A DNA stretch of 64,000 nucleotides from Cepaea nemoralis (GCA_014155875.1 JACEFZ010004085.1:212001-276000), one strand, 5' to 3'. Positions 12,190 through 24,439 are shown, counted from the first letter of the stretch. Notes: generated by a model from the letters alone, not told the origin. Made by a program: numbers and translations.

Positions 12190-12835
12190 CAACATGTCGG
12201 CTATCATATTAACAACTTCCACCATCCATTTTTGTTAGGTACAAAACTCTTCGTTTGGCACTGAATCTGCTAAACAGATCGATACAACTAAATCGGAACA
12301 GCCATCTGATGGGAGGTGCCGAGAACAGATTAGAACCATAATCGCTATGGCCAAGGTAGCATTTGGCAAAACATGCTGACCAATAACAAGATGTCGATTG
12401 CAACGAGAAATAGAGTGTTGAAGTACTTCAAATAACCTATACTTCTGTATGGGTGTGATGCGTAGACAAAGCTGTGAAACATCTAATGGCTGTGGAAATG
12501 TGGTTTCTGAAGGAAATGCAAAGAATACAATAAGCAGATAGAAAACCCAATGAGTAAGTCCTACAAGAAACAAACTAAAACCGTAAAATGGTTAGAGAAA
12601 TTAGACATAGACAGTCAACATTTTTTGGGCACGTTATGAGAACTTGGTGACAAATAATAGCAAGATTGGGGAAAAAGAAGAAAGGAAAGGCATGTACATA
12701 TCAAGATGACTGAGCCACAGAACATAATCGAGACACACACAAAAACAGCCGATCCACGTTGCTGGTGATCGTGTCAGATGACGACACATGACCACACACG
12801 CTTGTCGGCGTGGCACATGATGATGATGAAAGGTT
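12190..12835 (+). mobile_element. LINE 3' end (post-RT region), TGATGATGA tail
   Basis: Decayed frames hold a sequence like GRCREQIRTIIAMAKVAFGK, ILLYGCDA, a GTL.EL segment and the closing VSDDDT, TLVGVAHDDD. The tail meets the tail of an opposite-strand LINE at 12836. Confidence 0.75.
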
Positions 12836-14010
12836 CATCCTCATCATCAAGCGCCATGCCGAGCTGGCATAGGCTTTCATGACTTTCCACAGATCTCGGT
12901 CTTTGGTTTTCTGGATCAACTCTGCTGATGGTATTCCTCCAGGCCACCGTCTCAATCCATCCAGCATCATTTCTCTTGGTCTGCCCCTGCCTCGATCTTT
13001 CCAGTTGTCACGGCATTCTATAATGCTTCTCTTCTCATCACATGACCAAAGAAAGCTGTTTGTCTCTTTCTTATTGTTGTATATAATGTCCTAGTTTCAT
13101 TGGGCAGTCGTTGTTAGTTACTCTGGCAGTCCAAGAAATTCGCAACATTCGTCTTAGGAACCGCAGCTCTGTTGTTTCCAAGTTCTTCCTAATTTGTTCA
13201 TTTACATTCCAAGATTCACCGCCAATACAGCAATACAGGTTCTGTATAGCACTTTAGCGCTCTCTTTCTTACATTCAATGATAGTGGCTTATTGCATAGG
13301 ATACTCTTCATTTTCCGAAATGCAGCCTTTGCTTGCACTACTCTGCTCTTAATCTCTGTTGTGCATTTTCTATCCGATGGTATGAATTCCCTTATGCATT
13401 TAAAAACTATCAACTTGGTTAAGAATTAAGATGAAAGGTTATATAATATTTTCTTAATACATTTATTGTCAGTTTGAAATTGTGTTGTGGTTTGGTAATT
13501 CACATAATACGTTGTGTATTATTTTATGTGGAAAAATCCCTTTTGCAAATTGGCAAATAATTTTCAATTTTTGTTCATTACCGCAAGTGTTCCCACATGA
13601 TCTCGTGATAACTCCCGTTATGTGAACCTATCTTGTCATCCAGGTCACCTATCAACAGTTTGATATTGCAATTTCTGAGACTACCTATTTTACTTCGTAG
13701 TTTCATATACAATTCCTTCTTCACTTTCAAGTTTCGCTTTGTTGGTCTAAATGTTCCTGTCGTTATTCTAGAACTCACTACTCCCCACTCGATTAATGCT
13801 TTCTCTGCCTCTTTAAATATCATTAGGGCCAACCCTTCACTGTGTGAGACATTTTCCTCCATCTTGTTTTGCATAATCCCAAATAGAAGGAAGCTTCGGG
13901 TCACCACAAACTCATTTTTTAATGTTTATAGACAATCCATGTGTGGCACTTTATGCTTCCCCTTAAATTTTCCCGTTGTCACAACGTACTCCACTGTCCC
14001 CTTCTAAAAA
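12836..14010 (-). mobile_element. LINE with endonuclease domain but internal deletion
   Basis: On the minus strand, 13560-14010 encodes an AP-endonuclease-like domain: EGLALMIFKEAEKALIEWGV, RTFRPTKR-like, and NCNIKLLIGDLDDKIGSHNG (GDLDDKIG stands for the usual GDFNAKIG). At 13216-13413 it encodes the post-RT block CTTEIKSRVVQAKAAFRKMK. The reverse transcriptase between them is missing. The 3' end carries CATCATCATC-type tail bases at 12838. Confidence 0.8.
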
Positions 14011-14019
14011 AAATGGAAT

Positions 14020-14150
14020 TATGAAGAAAAAAAATGAGAACAATGTTCCTTGTTCCTTGTTTCTTTTTCATTATTCCATAATTCAATTCTTCTCATCTCG
14101 TTCTTAAGAATGGAGAGAGAAAAAAATGAGGACAAGGAACAATGTTCTAT
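14020..14150. repeat. Imperfect inverted repeat plus partial duplicate
   Basis: GGAATTATGAAGAAAAAAAA pairs imperfectly with TTTTTCATTATTCCATAATT. The motif GACAAGGAACAATGTTC repeats at 14130. Unknown origin. Confidence 0.5.
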
Positions 14151-14339
14151 TTCTTCTAATCACATTCTTATGCCTTGATGTAGTTACTGTAGTGCCTTCC
14201 CCGTGTTTAGGTTGTTCTGTTGTGTATTTGACTTCCTGCAATGAAACAGAGGTCAAGTCTGGAGGCCGTGCATACGGCAATAAGTTCAGATGAAGCGGTA
14301 TTCTGCAGAACGCTATATTACAGGGTGACAAGCTAAAAG

Positions 14340-15260
14340 AGAGGCAAATCTTGATGGGTCGGGCGGAAGATGTGTCAGACAACTGCAGTCTTACCAGTAT
14401 AATGGCAAGCGAATGGGTGCCGGTGCCTCAGTCTTTAAGGTGCACCTCCTGCATTATCACACCGACACTCAGAGCAGCCCTTCTTGCTGTAACTGTAGAG
14501 GTCAACGCCTCATCTATGAACACTGGACAAATGCTTCCTATTACTGATGCATTGATTAAAACAGCCTAGAAGTGGCATCGATTTACAGTCCGTCTGGGCC
14601 GACCGTTCAAGATCCAGTTGTGCACTCATGACCATAGCGCATGACGAGGGAGGGATGGTAGCAATCACAGGATTTCATATGGTTGTCGCATTTAGCACGT
14701 TGTGTGTACAAGTGATTCAAAGGTATGATTCGGAATTCGAAGCTGGATCTGTGTGAGTGGAGGTCGCTGGAAGTATGGTGTCCGTACAGTCAAACATCTT
14801 CGGTTCGGGACATGCGGGGTCGAGGGAAATGAACAAGCTGATAAACAACTGGCTCTGCACCCCCTGCAGATAGCAGCCCATGATCGGCGAATGTTGTTAA
14901 CGTCCTTAAGTTATGTGAGAGACAGAGAGTGGTGTCAGTGAATATATCGTGTCCAGGATGAAAGACTAGGGAGAATTGGCACGGCCAGACACGAGAGGTA
15001 CATCGGGGAAAACGAGGTGCTCGTCAACAAATACAGAATGACTATTAGCCACCGAACGCTGATGATATGCTGTGGCGAGGATCTGAGCAACAACATGTAG
15101 GTTTGGACCCCAAACAAAATATGGGTGCGTATTAAATGGGAGAAGGTAGTGCCGCAAGTCTCACACGTAAAGCAGAGTACTTGTATTATATCATTGCTAT
15201 TTGGAATTTGCTGTCAAACAGGGGAAGAGAACTTTGTGATTACAACTGGATTTATGGCTA
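14340..15260 (+). mobile_element. Decayed RNase H-type LINE fragment
   Basis: The plus strand holds FGTCGVEGNEQADKQLALHP at about 14800, the C-terminal RNase H motif (PGHAGVxGNExAD) of RNase H-bearing LINEs. Weaker matches to earlier RNase H segments lie upstream. There are several frame breaks. The adjacent block 14020-14150 is an imperfect inverted repeat. Confidence 0.6.
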
Positions 15261-15261
15261 T

Positions 15262-15540
15262 CTCTGAGGGAGTAACGGTCCATAGTGGGCTTCACTCACT
15301 GCCCATCAGCGAGTAGGTTCGACTCACAGCTGGGCGAATATGTATTTTTCCAAATTGATCGGACTCCTAGGAAGCTAACAAGGGTACTTATGTCTTTGGA
15401 AGTAAAGACAGCTGGTGTGACAGTGTTTGGACTATAACCAGAGTTTCATTGTAGCTCTATGCCCATAGGTGTGAATGAATAGGATTACTGGGATTTTCCC
15501 TCCCCAAGGGGAATTTTGGGTTTGAGGGGGGGGGGGGGGG
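15262..15540 (+). mobile_element. SINE D (tRNA-like) ending in a G run
   Basis: AGTAACGGTCCATAGTGGGC, then GTAGGTTCGACTCACAGCTG (B box). The body ends in a run of 13 G at about 15528. Confidence 0.55.
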
Positions 15541-16190
15541 ATTAAGACCACAGTTTCCTCAACTGGTTTCAGGTAGTGAGACTGGAACCTTCTGAACTAT
15601 GTGTGGATAGGGGAAAAAATAAAAAGGCCCATGTGCAACCTTGTCACATTAAAATCAACTGGCAGTTGGAAAATTGCAAAGAGTAGGTCTTGAGCTTGCT
15701 GCCTGGCAAATCTATGAAAGAAAGCACAGATTGAAAAAGCCATGACTGGGACAGAATCTCTCTAGAGGAAGCAAACCTGAAACGAATTCATGCTGAAGTC
15801 TCACACATTGACCTTTGGGGTGCATAACTAGGGATGATGCACTTCCCTCAAAGAGGAATGGAAAAAGAACCAGCACAACAGACTATGGCAGCCCCCCAGG
15901 ACTGGGGGATCATGGCCAAAGTTGAGACTGTGCTTTCAGTCTGTAGAGGAGCGTCTGCATTTTGTCAGTTTATTTCCACTGACTATAGAATGAGGTTTTC
16001 ATCACATTGCATGAAATCAACACTACCTGTTGTCCTCCTCCTATGTACAAGGACGTAAGGTGGGCCTTTAAAAGGCCTTATCATCTGTAAGGCTAGTCTT
16101 CTAAAATTTCACCACAAATTAACACCAAATCACATATAGCGGAAAATATTGAAAACAGGATGTTTATTTTTTCACATATATTTTTACAAA
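15541..16190. other. No feature recognised
   Basis: No repeats or frames of note between a G run and a SINE A copy. Confidence 0.4.
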
Positions 16191-16199
16191 CAAAAAAAA

Positions 16200-16412
16200 G
16201 TTACTTGCATATCCCTTACAGGATGTCACAGTCCAGCATTGTTTGGCTGTGATTTCTTAGCAAGTTTATGTTCAGTAATTTGCCACTGCTTTCTGAACGA
16301 GTGGCAATCAAAAACATCAGCGCAAGGCAGTCTGCTTTCAAATCACCCACAGCTGTGTTTCGAATGCGATATTACGAACTGCATTTGTAACTTCCTTCTC
16401 CAAACCATGGAC
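16200..16412 (-). mobile_element. SINE A
   Basis: TTGCATATCCCTTACAGGAT to AACTGCATTTGTAACTTCCT, with the internal TGCCACTGCTTTCTGAACGA. Minus-strand copy, head included. Confidence 0.82.
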
Positions 16413-16424
16413 TCTGCTCATACA

Positions 16425-16650
16425 TACGAGGGTAAGTTAATAAGTAAGTCAAGAATGGCTGCAGACAAATACCTAAAGATTATAACAACTTGAAACCAGT
16501 TTATTTTAATAGATACAATGTCCCATTATTTCTCAACATTATTTCCACCAACACTGATGCACTTATCCCATCGTTTTATCAGTCCTCCAAAACCGGCTGC
16601 ATAGTGTTGCAGATTCGGTGTGTTCTTGTCAGATGAAGAATTCACTATTT
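16425..16650 (-). mobile_element. mariner-like transposon 3' end
   Basis: The minus strand encodes FGGLIKRWDKCISVGGNNVE followed by K and a stop, the C-terminal signature of mariner transposases (RWxKCIxxxGxYxEK). The element ends TACTTATTAACTTACCCTCG next to TA. Only the terminal part remains. Confidence 0.75.
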
Positions 16651-16865
16651 AGTTGCGAACAATTCTCTCCAGAGCAACTGTCATTTTCAGGATACAGAAT
16701 TCATTGGCTTGTTTGCATGTTGTAATGATGAGATCAGCGCAAAGGCAAGAGACTCCACTGAAAAACAAGTTAAAAGAATCACACTTACATAATATATTAC
16801 TTTCATAAGAGTCAATTAATGAACTATACAAATTCTAGGTAAAATAATTATTGCTGACTAAAGCC

Positions 16866-17102
16866 TTAATGGCCGGCTCCGTGGCGAAGGGATTACGGAC
16901 GCAGTTTGTAATCCAGCTTTCCGCATTTGAAACATAGCTGTGAGCGACGTGGCAACAGACCGCCTTGCGTTGTTTTTTTACAAAATGGTATGGGTGCTGG
17001 CCGTTCCGAAAGCAATGCAAACTACTGAACGTAAACTTGCCAAGAGATCACAAAAAAAATGCTCGAGGGTGACTGTGACGTCCTGTAAAAGGATATGCAA
17101 CT
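16866..17102 (+). mobile_element. SINE A, full-length reference copy
   Basis: It starts TGGCCGGCTCCGTGGCGAAG, a tRNA A-box-like head. It has GCATTTGAAACATAGCTG at the B-box position (elsewhere GCGTTCGAAAC). It ends GACGTCCTGTAAAAGGATAT. About 235 bp. Confidence 0.85.
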
Positions 17103-17269
17103 TAAGCCTTAATGAATAACCAACGAACAATAGATAAACTGATAACTACATAGGAAAGTAGCTACATATATGGGGGAAAAAGGAAACAAAGAGATTTACA
17201 CTTCATAATCAATTTGTCTGCTGTAAGATTAAATAAACCAACAGATAGCAATTACTGCACCCTAAGTCC

Positions 17270-17352
17270 CATGGACGTTACACTGACAATGCCATGAATG
17301 CAGTAGGACATGGGTTTGATGCCAGCTCTTGTCGTTCACTACAGGAAGAAAA
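17270..17352 (+). mobile_element. SINE E fragment
   Basis: GTAGGACATGGGTTTGATGC and CAGCTCTTGTCGTTCACTAC match the copy at 63.6 kb. Directly followed by a LINE tail. Confidence 0.6.
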
Positions 17353-17354
17353 GA

Positions 17355-17930
17355 TTGATTGATTGATTGATTGATTTAGGAACCGACATCACAGCATTCG
17401 GGGCATTCCCATAAGCGCTCCGTCCCCACCCTCAGAAGACAGCGAAGAGTTCCAACCCCAATAGTACCAGTAGCAATCTGAATTTATGTGCGTTTCGCCT
17501 TTCCTCTAAGCGTCGAGCATCGGTCAGATCTCCTCGTCACTCCTCGCTTGTCGCATTCTTGCCAGACCATGGTGATCCATTGCTCTCCGAGTGTACACGT
17601 GCTCCCACAAGGGCAGAACCAGTTGCCTTATCATGCATCAATACTCAGCCAAGTTTTGCAGAGCCAGCAATCTGTCTGCCTGTCATCCCCAGCACACCAG
17701 CATGCCACAGAGTGAAAATATCCAGGACAATGCTTGCACCCGTGACTTCCGAAGTGAAGCAAGCCCTCTGCCACGAAAGCTGACTGTCCACCCTATTAGA
17801 ATGCTTTCTGAGGTCAGTTACAACACGAGGTGTGATGTGTTATCGTCTCTCCATTCCAGCAGAAAGCACAAGAAGAAAAGACTGATGTCCCTATCGGCCC
17901 ACACGTTTTAGGTCTTAACCACATTCATAT
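17355..17930 (-). mobile_element. RNase H-type LINE 3' end, TGAT tail
   Basis: TTGATTGATTGATTGATTTA is followed by GGAACCGACATCACAGCATT and CATTCCCATAAGCGCTCCGT, homologous to the other RNase H LINE tails. The plus-strand open frames of 75-106 codons here are antisense. Confidence 0.7.
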
Positions 17931-18289
17931 ACCGCAAAGCAGGTTTCTGCTAATGAACTGTTTTTTTTTTTTTATTACAAAAGATCCAAAGGGAACACAA
18001 AGACTTATACGAATTTTTATGGCTAAATGATAATGATATATAAAGTAAAGGAACTCTCTTGACGTCAAAGTCGCTGCGGTCTTACGACCAGTAAGGTCAC
18101 TGCCATAGAGGAAAGCAACAGCAAACTAACTCTTTAAAAGTGCCTAGTATATCAGATCGCTTAAAGACCGATCATCGCAAGACAGGACCGAGACGTTAAA
18201 ATTAGCAAACTTGGAACGTTAGGACGTTTTAAACAACGGACGGAAAATAGAAAACATAAACAAAGAAATTGAAGGGAAAAAAATGAATA

Positions 18290-19850
18290 ATTTTTAGGTA
18301 GGGCGAAAAACGAGATGGATAGAGCAGGCATTCAGAAGAAGAAGATTTCAAGATATTTATTCTGGAGGTGAAGAGAAGATCGTCATAGGGAGTGGCAATT
18401 ATCTGGACCGGCAAAACAAACTTATTCAAGGAATGGGCCGTGTCGGACAGAGTTCTACTAGTCAATAAGTGGTCAGACATTTTAGCATAAATATTATTCA
18501 AGATATGCCACAAAAGGAGAAACAGTGAAGATAGTGTAGAAGAATTTTATAATGACATTGAGTCTGCCTTAAATAAATGTAAAAATTCAGAATATTAAAC
18601 ATCATAATAGGTGACTTCAATGCAAAGTAGGAAACCAAGGAGATAGATACACAGTAGGAAAACTATGGTTTAGGAGAGAGACAATGAAGAGGATACAGAC
18701 TCGTTAGAGGGGCAAAAGACAGGAAATGATTGTAGGAAAACACCGGTTCAAACAACACCCTAGAAGAAAGATTTATGAGAAATGGAGAGTCATGCTACCA
18801 GGATTCAGAAATCAGATGACTACATTCTGAATTAGCAGAAGATTTAGAAACGCATTAAACAAATAGCAAAAAAACAGTTCCCAGTGCGACTGTTATAGCG
18901 ACCACAGATTACTCACAGGGAAACATTGAGGATAAAGTGAAGGAAAGTTCAAGTATATACAGGAAACACTAAATATGATTTGTGTAATTGAGGTAATGAC
19001 AAGGAAATACAAAACAAATTCAACATGAAGTACAGAAACAGATTTGAAATTTTGTTCTGATTAGAGATCCTATTCCCCCGGGAAGGTTAATAACGGTAAA
19101 CAAATGCCCGCAGGAAGTCGGATGTGTCGGCCTAACGGCGCAATGATGAAGCAGCTCTGCTGTAAACAGGGCACAATTGCAGTCCACATCCGAAAAAAAA
19201 AATCCGGATGAACGAAGAAGGAAGAAGAAGAAGATCCTATTCCAGGAGTGGTGATCAATGGAAACGGTTGAAGAATTCAATCATGTGGCTGGCAGAAACA
19301 ACTATTCAAAATTAAAGAATGGTGGGTCGTAAGAAAGGAGGACTGAAGGATTTACACCTATTGGAACAAGAAAATCAGCAAAAGTAATTCTGTAAAATAT
19401 GAAGAAATTCACAGACAAGTCAGAACATATGTAAGAAGGCAAAGAAAGCATGGCTTTGCGGAAAAGTGCCTTAGAAATGAAAGCCAACACAACAGTCATA
19501 AAATACCAAAATTAGTGACACAAAAGAATTCGGGGAAAACTTACTAAAAAAGAAACCAAGTACATCAACAGGTGTCTAAAAACTAAAGATGTCATAATTC
19601 ATAATAGAAAAAAGACCAGATTCTACAGGTATGGACAGATTATGTGAAACACCTTATGATGTAACAGAGACGAACAGGTATGATATTAGATTTTAATAAT
19701 GAAGGGACCGCCAATTTTGGAGAGGAGGTTGAAATGTTCTTAAGCATATGAAAGCTGGCAATCCCCCGGGCAGATAACATCACAACAGAAATGATAAAGC
19801 TGTCATGGAACGGCTGAGAATTCACCTAGCAATACTCCCACAAGTCCAAT
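18290..19850 (+). mobile_element. LINE 5' half: endonuclease to start of RT
   Basis: The plus strand shows EFYNDIESALNKCKNSEYKI and IIGDFNAKVGNQGDRYTVG (endonuclease GDFNAKVG motif), with frame breaks. Near 19760 comes AGNPPGADNITTEMIK-like text, the usual block before RT. A SINE-like element (19077-19235) lies within it. The middle of RT is replaced by a 2 kb insertion; the 3' half resumes at about 21905. Confidence 0.82.
19077..19235 (+). mobile_element. SINE X copy 1 (hairpin plus GAA tail)
   Basis: It contains GGAAGGTTAA, GTCGGATGTGTCGGCCTAAC, GGCGCAATG and CACATCCG, then GGATGAACGAAGAAG and a GAAGAAG tail. It is flanked by AGATCCTATTCC on both sides, a 12-bp target duplication. It lies inside the LINE at 18.3 kb. 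Confidence 0.85.
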
Positions 19851-19854
19851 TCCC

Positions 19855-21900
19855 TTTTCAGTAAGTCTAGGATCTAGTCGAAGGGAACAACGAGTATTAA
19901 TGTACCCCAGCAAGGGCGATGGTGGCCCTTGACTTCTCGACTGTTCGGGTGACGAAGCTCAACCCAACCAGATCCGCTAACGCATGCGCAAGAACCTTCT
20001 CAGAACAAAGAGAGGGGCTCAGTTGAGATTCGGCCTCCTGCGAGCCAGACGGTTTGTTGGACGACTGTGTTAATTCGTAAATGGGAAAGAGGAAGCAGTG
20101 TCGTTGCTGTTTATCAAAGAAACGACAGGAACGCCAGTGTTGGACGGGAGTCCTCAATTCTGAATGCACAGTTTGTGTAGGTACGTTAAACATATTAGGA
20201 AAAAAATGTGTGCGCACCGCGTTGAATCGAAAGTGTGTCGAACCCACATGTCCCCGCCCGGCGCACAAAGGTCCGTCAGGGGTGAAAATGTGGGCTTGTG
20301 TTTACTTAAACCACTGCAGGCTAGTTGAACACGATGGATTGTAGGCCTGTTTTTGGGTACAATTGTACAAGTCCGTGAATGCTTTTATTCCGCTACAAGT
20401 AGTTATAGACATTTAGGACAGGCCCAATAGTGTAGTAGTCGAGTTCACTATGGGCGGCCTTAGAACTATAACGTAGTCGACCACAAACGACGTTGGCGAA
20501 GGCGTTGTAGAACATAGGTGAGTGAGGTATCAGGGGAACTCGGCCAAAACTAGACGAAACCCATGCGAAGGTCGCGGACGTGTGTAAGGTCATTCGAGGA
20601 CATTGAGGGTGTCCTAAAGTTCAAATTCTTTGGTCTGTGGCGACACGGCTTGGCTGGACTTTTCTGCTTACTTTTATTTATTGGTTGGCCGTAACGGACA
20701 CCATACTGATAGGCAGTTGGTTTCCCCGAGAGGTTGGCACGGGAGAAATGGGGGAAGCGACAGAGTGGTCACAGAAAGCTGAAAAACCGTTCCAAATGCT
20801 TGACCTTAACTAGGGGAGGGAGGCCAACGGACGATCGTGGACGTCCGCTACAGGGGATTTGCCCTGTATACTCTATAATTCCTGGATCAAAGCTCGAGCT
20901 CGGAAACCTGTTGTGATAGTAGGTAATCATAAAATAGGACCAGGGGCAGGGGGCTACCTCCGAGGGAGGGGAATTCGGTGGTCACCGGCTCTCCTTCAGG
21001 GCCAGTCTGTCTCTAGGTACTGAACCTACTAACCTGGTATATTGGTCCTTAGAAGTCTTTTTAGGACAGAAGGATTTCGCAGACACCATGACCAGATACA
21101 CAGCCCTACCTTGGGCGGGTTCGAGACGGAGGACGGTTCAGCCAGCACTTGTTAGGACCAGACTAGTTCAGTTTTGGCAGTGGATCCTGGTCTGTGAGGC
21201 TGCACGGCCGGGTCATGGCGACACCGGCCTATACTGAGTACACATAGGTAACGTGTACCTCTGGGGTAAGTCTGTGTCACGATATTCACACATGGTGTTA
21301 TCTTTGGCAGGTTCTACTTTCTTGAGAGACTTACGTGACGGGACCAGAAAGAGATGACTTGGTGAAGGCTGCTAAATGGCTGGCTTACCTATGTGACGTG
21401 AAGTGAGGCTTCTACACCACACCACGTGCCGGGAAGTCACTACGCCACAGTCCAGTCCGTCTCAACCGCTAAATGATCTTCAGTCAGTCAACCAAGTATT
21501 ATGATGGCTACACACGGGCAGAGTATCGTGTCCTCTTGTCTGTGAACAGTTTGACATTGTGACCCACTAGCCCAACGGGCGAGAAGAACTACATTACCCT
21601 TGTTTTCAGGAGGCCTGGTGTTCGAGAACAGTTCTACCATGTTGGAATAGGAACATTTGTGACATTCCTAACCGGGCACGCGCTACCAGTACTGACTCTG
21701 AGTGACAGAGTCAACTTGAACTGTGCCAACTTTCTGTGCTATAGGCCCAGTTATACCCATCCTGATCCCATTAGAGACCATATCTGTTGCAGAAACTTTG
21801 ACATTGTTAAATGTGTGTTAAATGTTATGGTGGCTTCTTAGGACCGTTGTCTAGCACAGGCCTACTCGTGTTGTGAAGCTTGAAGACAGGCCTTCAGAAC
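19855..21900. other. 2 kb unexplained insertion inside the LINE
   Basis: The LINE coding sequence stops near 19850 and resumes near 21905, and the 2 kb between shares nothing with LINE RT. It is richer in G+C and CpG than its surroundings and has no simple repeats. The longest credible open frame is 87 codons (20081-20344, plus), Cys-rich: KRKQCRCCLSKKRQERQCW and SECTVCVGTLN. This vaguely recalls the Cys-rich tail of piggyBac transposases. I see no clear terminal repeats. Function and origin unknown. Confidence 0.6.
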
Positions 21901-21904
21901 TTCT

Positions 21905-22790
21905 ACCTTTTTTTTCCCTGTACAGTGAAAATTTTCAGAAATGTAGAGGATATAAATGGAATCAGCATTGGAGGACGAAACATCAATAACATTAGATATG
22001 CAGATGATACAGTATTAATTGCAGACAATGCGCAGGACCTGCAACAATTAGTAGATCCGGTTGTTGTACACAGTGAGCAACTGGGGTTAGAATTAAATTG
22101 TAAAAAGACTCAGGTTATGGTCGTCAGTAGGAAGGAAGAAGTGCCACAAATGTAATATACAAGTAAATGGAAATATTCTTCAACAAGTGAATCGGTTACA
22201 ATTATCTTGGAAAGTTATAACATCGATGGGAGATGCCTTGAAGAGATTTAGAACAAGAATCGCCATGGCGAAAGTAGCCTTTAGCAAGATGAAAACATTC
22301 TGACCAATAAGAAGATGTCAATTGAAACGAGAAAAGAGTGTTGTGGGGATACATAGAGCCTGTTCTTTTGTATGGATGTGAAACTGGACAATGAGCAGTC
22401 AAGCTGAAAAGCATCTGATGGCTGCAGAAATGTGGTTTCTGAGGAAAATGCAAAGAATACCATGGACAGACAGAAAAACCAATGACCAAGTACTACAGGA
22501 GACAAATGAACATCGTAAACTGATTAGAGAAATTAGACGTAGACAGTGAAAATTTTTTTGGACATGTTATGAGAAGAAATGGATTGGAGAACTTAGTGAC
22601 AACTGGCAAGATCGAGGGGAACAGACCAAGAGGAAGACCGAGAGGAAAATACCTGGATGGCTTGGCCACATGGCATGGACGAGACAGGAACACTGAGCTG
22701 ATCCACGACACTGGTGATCGAGTGAAATGGCGAGTCATGACCGCCCACGCTTTCCGGCATGGCACATGATTGATTGATTGATTGATATAA
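21905..22790 (+). mobile_element. LINE 3' half: RT YADD box to tail
   Basis: It encodes INNIRYADDTVLIADNAQDL (RT catalytic YADD), then LELNCKKTQVMVV. The C-terminal block follows: LENLVTTGKIEGNRPRGRPR, LATWHGRDRNTELIHDTGDR and TAHAFRHGT. The tail is TGATTGATTGATTGA. It appears to be the same insertion as 18290-19850. Confidence 0.88.
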
Positions 22791-22794
22791 AGTA

Positions 22795-22890
22795 AAGTTA
22801 GTTGCAAATCCTTTACAGGATGTCACACACAACCCCAGCATTATAGGGCTGCATGTGATTTCTCTGCAAGTTTACGTCAGTAGTATAAAG
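22795..22890 (-). mobile_element. SINE A 3' fragment
   Basis: GTTGCAAATCCTTTACAGGA and CCAGCATTATAGGGCTGCAT, directly after the LINE tail at 22790. Confidence 0.65.
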
Positions 22891-23084
22891 TAAATCTAAT
22901 CTAATATTACATACCAAACAGTGAAATGAGGATGATAACATGTCCAAGATGGCAAATGCAGCCCACGTCCCCTCAAATGACGCTGTGACACATTTACAGC
23001 TAATGGAGCTACAATTATGTGTAATATCCAAGAGAAACCATATTTTCCTTAATTTCTTCTGTTAAGGGGAGGGCATCATGTATA

Positions 23085-23560
23085 GCCAAAAATGTCAAAC
23101 TGTCCAGCATTATCTCTCTTGGTCTCCCCTGCTTCTCTTCCTTGCAACTTTGCTATCCTCACGAGGTATTCTAGCTTTCCCTATGATGTGGCCAAAGAAT
23201 TTAGATTGTCCTCTTCCGATGTGAGTAACCAGTTCTCTTTGTTAGTTTATTTAATTCCAAATATCTTCATGACACTTTTTATCTGTTCATGACATTATAT
23301 CCTATATAATTATAATATAATGATGTTACACCCTATATAATAATAATAATGTAATTTTATACCCTGTAAAACCACATATCTACAGCTGCCACAGATATTC
23401 TCACTAACCTGCTGACTACCCATGACTGATTTCCATACAACAGGATTGATTAGATACACCTCTTAACAACTATCTTTCTCACCTCGATTTGCAAAGATAG
23501 ATTGCTTTGAATGATCTTCCTATTGTGACATGCTGCTTTTGCTTTGGACTTTCTAGTTTA
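23085..23560 (-). mobile_element. LINE post-RT fragment
   Basis: The minus strand reads a block like LYGNQSWVVSRLVRISVAAV and then frames over TGGCCACATCATAGGGAAAG. Its 3' part shares CCAGCATTATCTCTCTTGGT with the tail at 12965. Confidence 0.65.
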
Positions 23561-23852
23561 TTTTGACAGTTTACTCTTTACAATTTCCAACTGCTGTGGG
23601 GTTAAAAAAATGGCAACCTGCACAACAGGCCCTTCAGCTTTTTTTAAAAACCTTTTCTGAGACGATCGAGTGTACAAGATCACTAACCAAGCGATCAGGT
23701 GGATATATGATATCACTAGATCACAATGACTTTAATAAAAAACATTCCCAGCTATAAGCCATCATGAAACCAAGAAACTTTCTAAGCCTTTAGCAGATGC
23801 ACAACTTTCAGGCATGTCTTCCAAAAAGAATAATAAAAGTTGTTTATTTTTG

Positions 23853-24100
23853 TGTGCATATCCTTTACAGGACATTGCTGTCAACAGCAGCATCTTTCAG
23901 CTGTCTGTTGATTTCTTGGCAAGATTACGCTCAGTAGTTTGCCATTGCTTTCTGAGCGGCCAGCTCAGTTATTCCGCAAGTCACCAGCGGGGGTTGAACC
24001 GCTCCCAGTTCTCTCCCGCTACGAGACTCTGCGTGATAAACGGGATTACGGAGAAAGTGTTGTAACCCCTCGGCCAGAGAGACCGGCATAATAAAGGTTA
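23853..24100 (-). mobile_element. SINE A, first of an adjacent pair
   Basis: GTGCATATCCTTTACAGGAC to CTCGGCCAGAGAGACCGGC. A second copy follows at once in the same orientation. Confidence 0.82.
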
Positions 24101-24104
24101 GTTA

Positions 24105-24345
24105 ATGCATATCCTGTACAGGAAGTAGCCAGTCAACCCCAGCATTTTTTGGCTGTTCGTGATTCCTAGGCAAGTTTACGTTCAGTAGTTTGCCACTGCT
24201 TTCTGAATGACCGGCACCCATACCATTTCATTAAAAACCAACCTAAGGTGGTCTACTGCCAAATCGCCCACAACTGTCTCGAACGCCGTATGCCAGATTA
24301 CGAACTGCGTCCGTAACGTAACCCCTTCACAGCAAAGGGACGTTA
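24105..24345 (-). mobile_element. SINE A, second of an adjacent pair
   Basis: TGCATATCCTGTACAGGAAG to CGTAACCCCTTCACAGCAAA, with TGCCACTGCTTTCTGAATGA inside. Confidence 0.82.
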
Positions 24346-24439
24346 ACTAACTATTTATAAAAACTACATACAGAATTTCAGAGTACATGCCCTTGATTGA
24401 AATAAATAAATTCATATGGTGAAGAAAGGGAAGATGCAG

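Noticed and set aside
13633..14007. 124-codon plus-strand frame
   Set aside because: It is antisense to the LINE endonuclease domain on the minus strand.
16866..16950. tRNA gene-like head
   Set aside because: It is the promoter-like head of SINE A, present in many copies.
17488..17911. Three overlapping plus-strand frames of 74-106 codons
   Set aside because: They are antisense to an RNase H-type LINE tail.
20081..20344. 87-codon Cys-rich frame as a real gene
   Set aside because: No partner exon, no repeat of a known zinc-binding pattern, and it lies in an insertion full of stops. Kept only as a finding.
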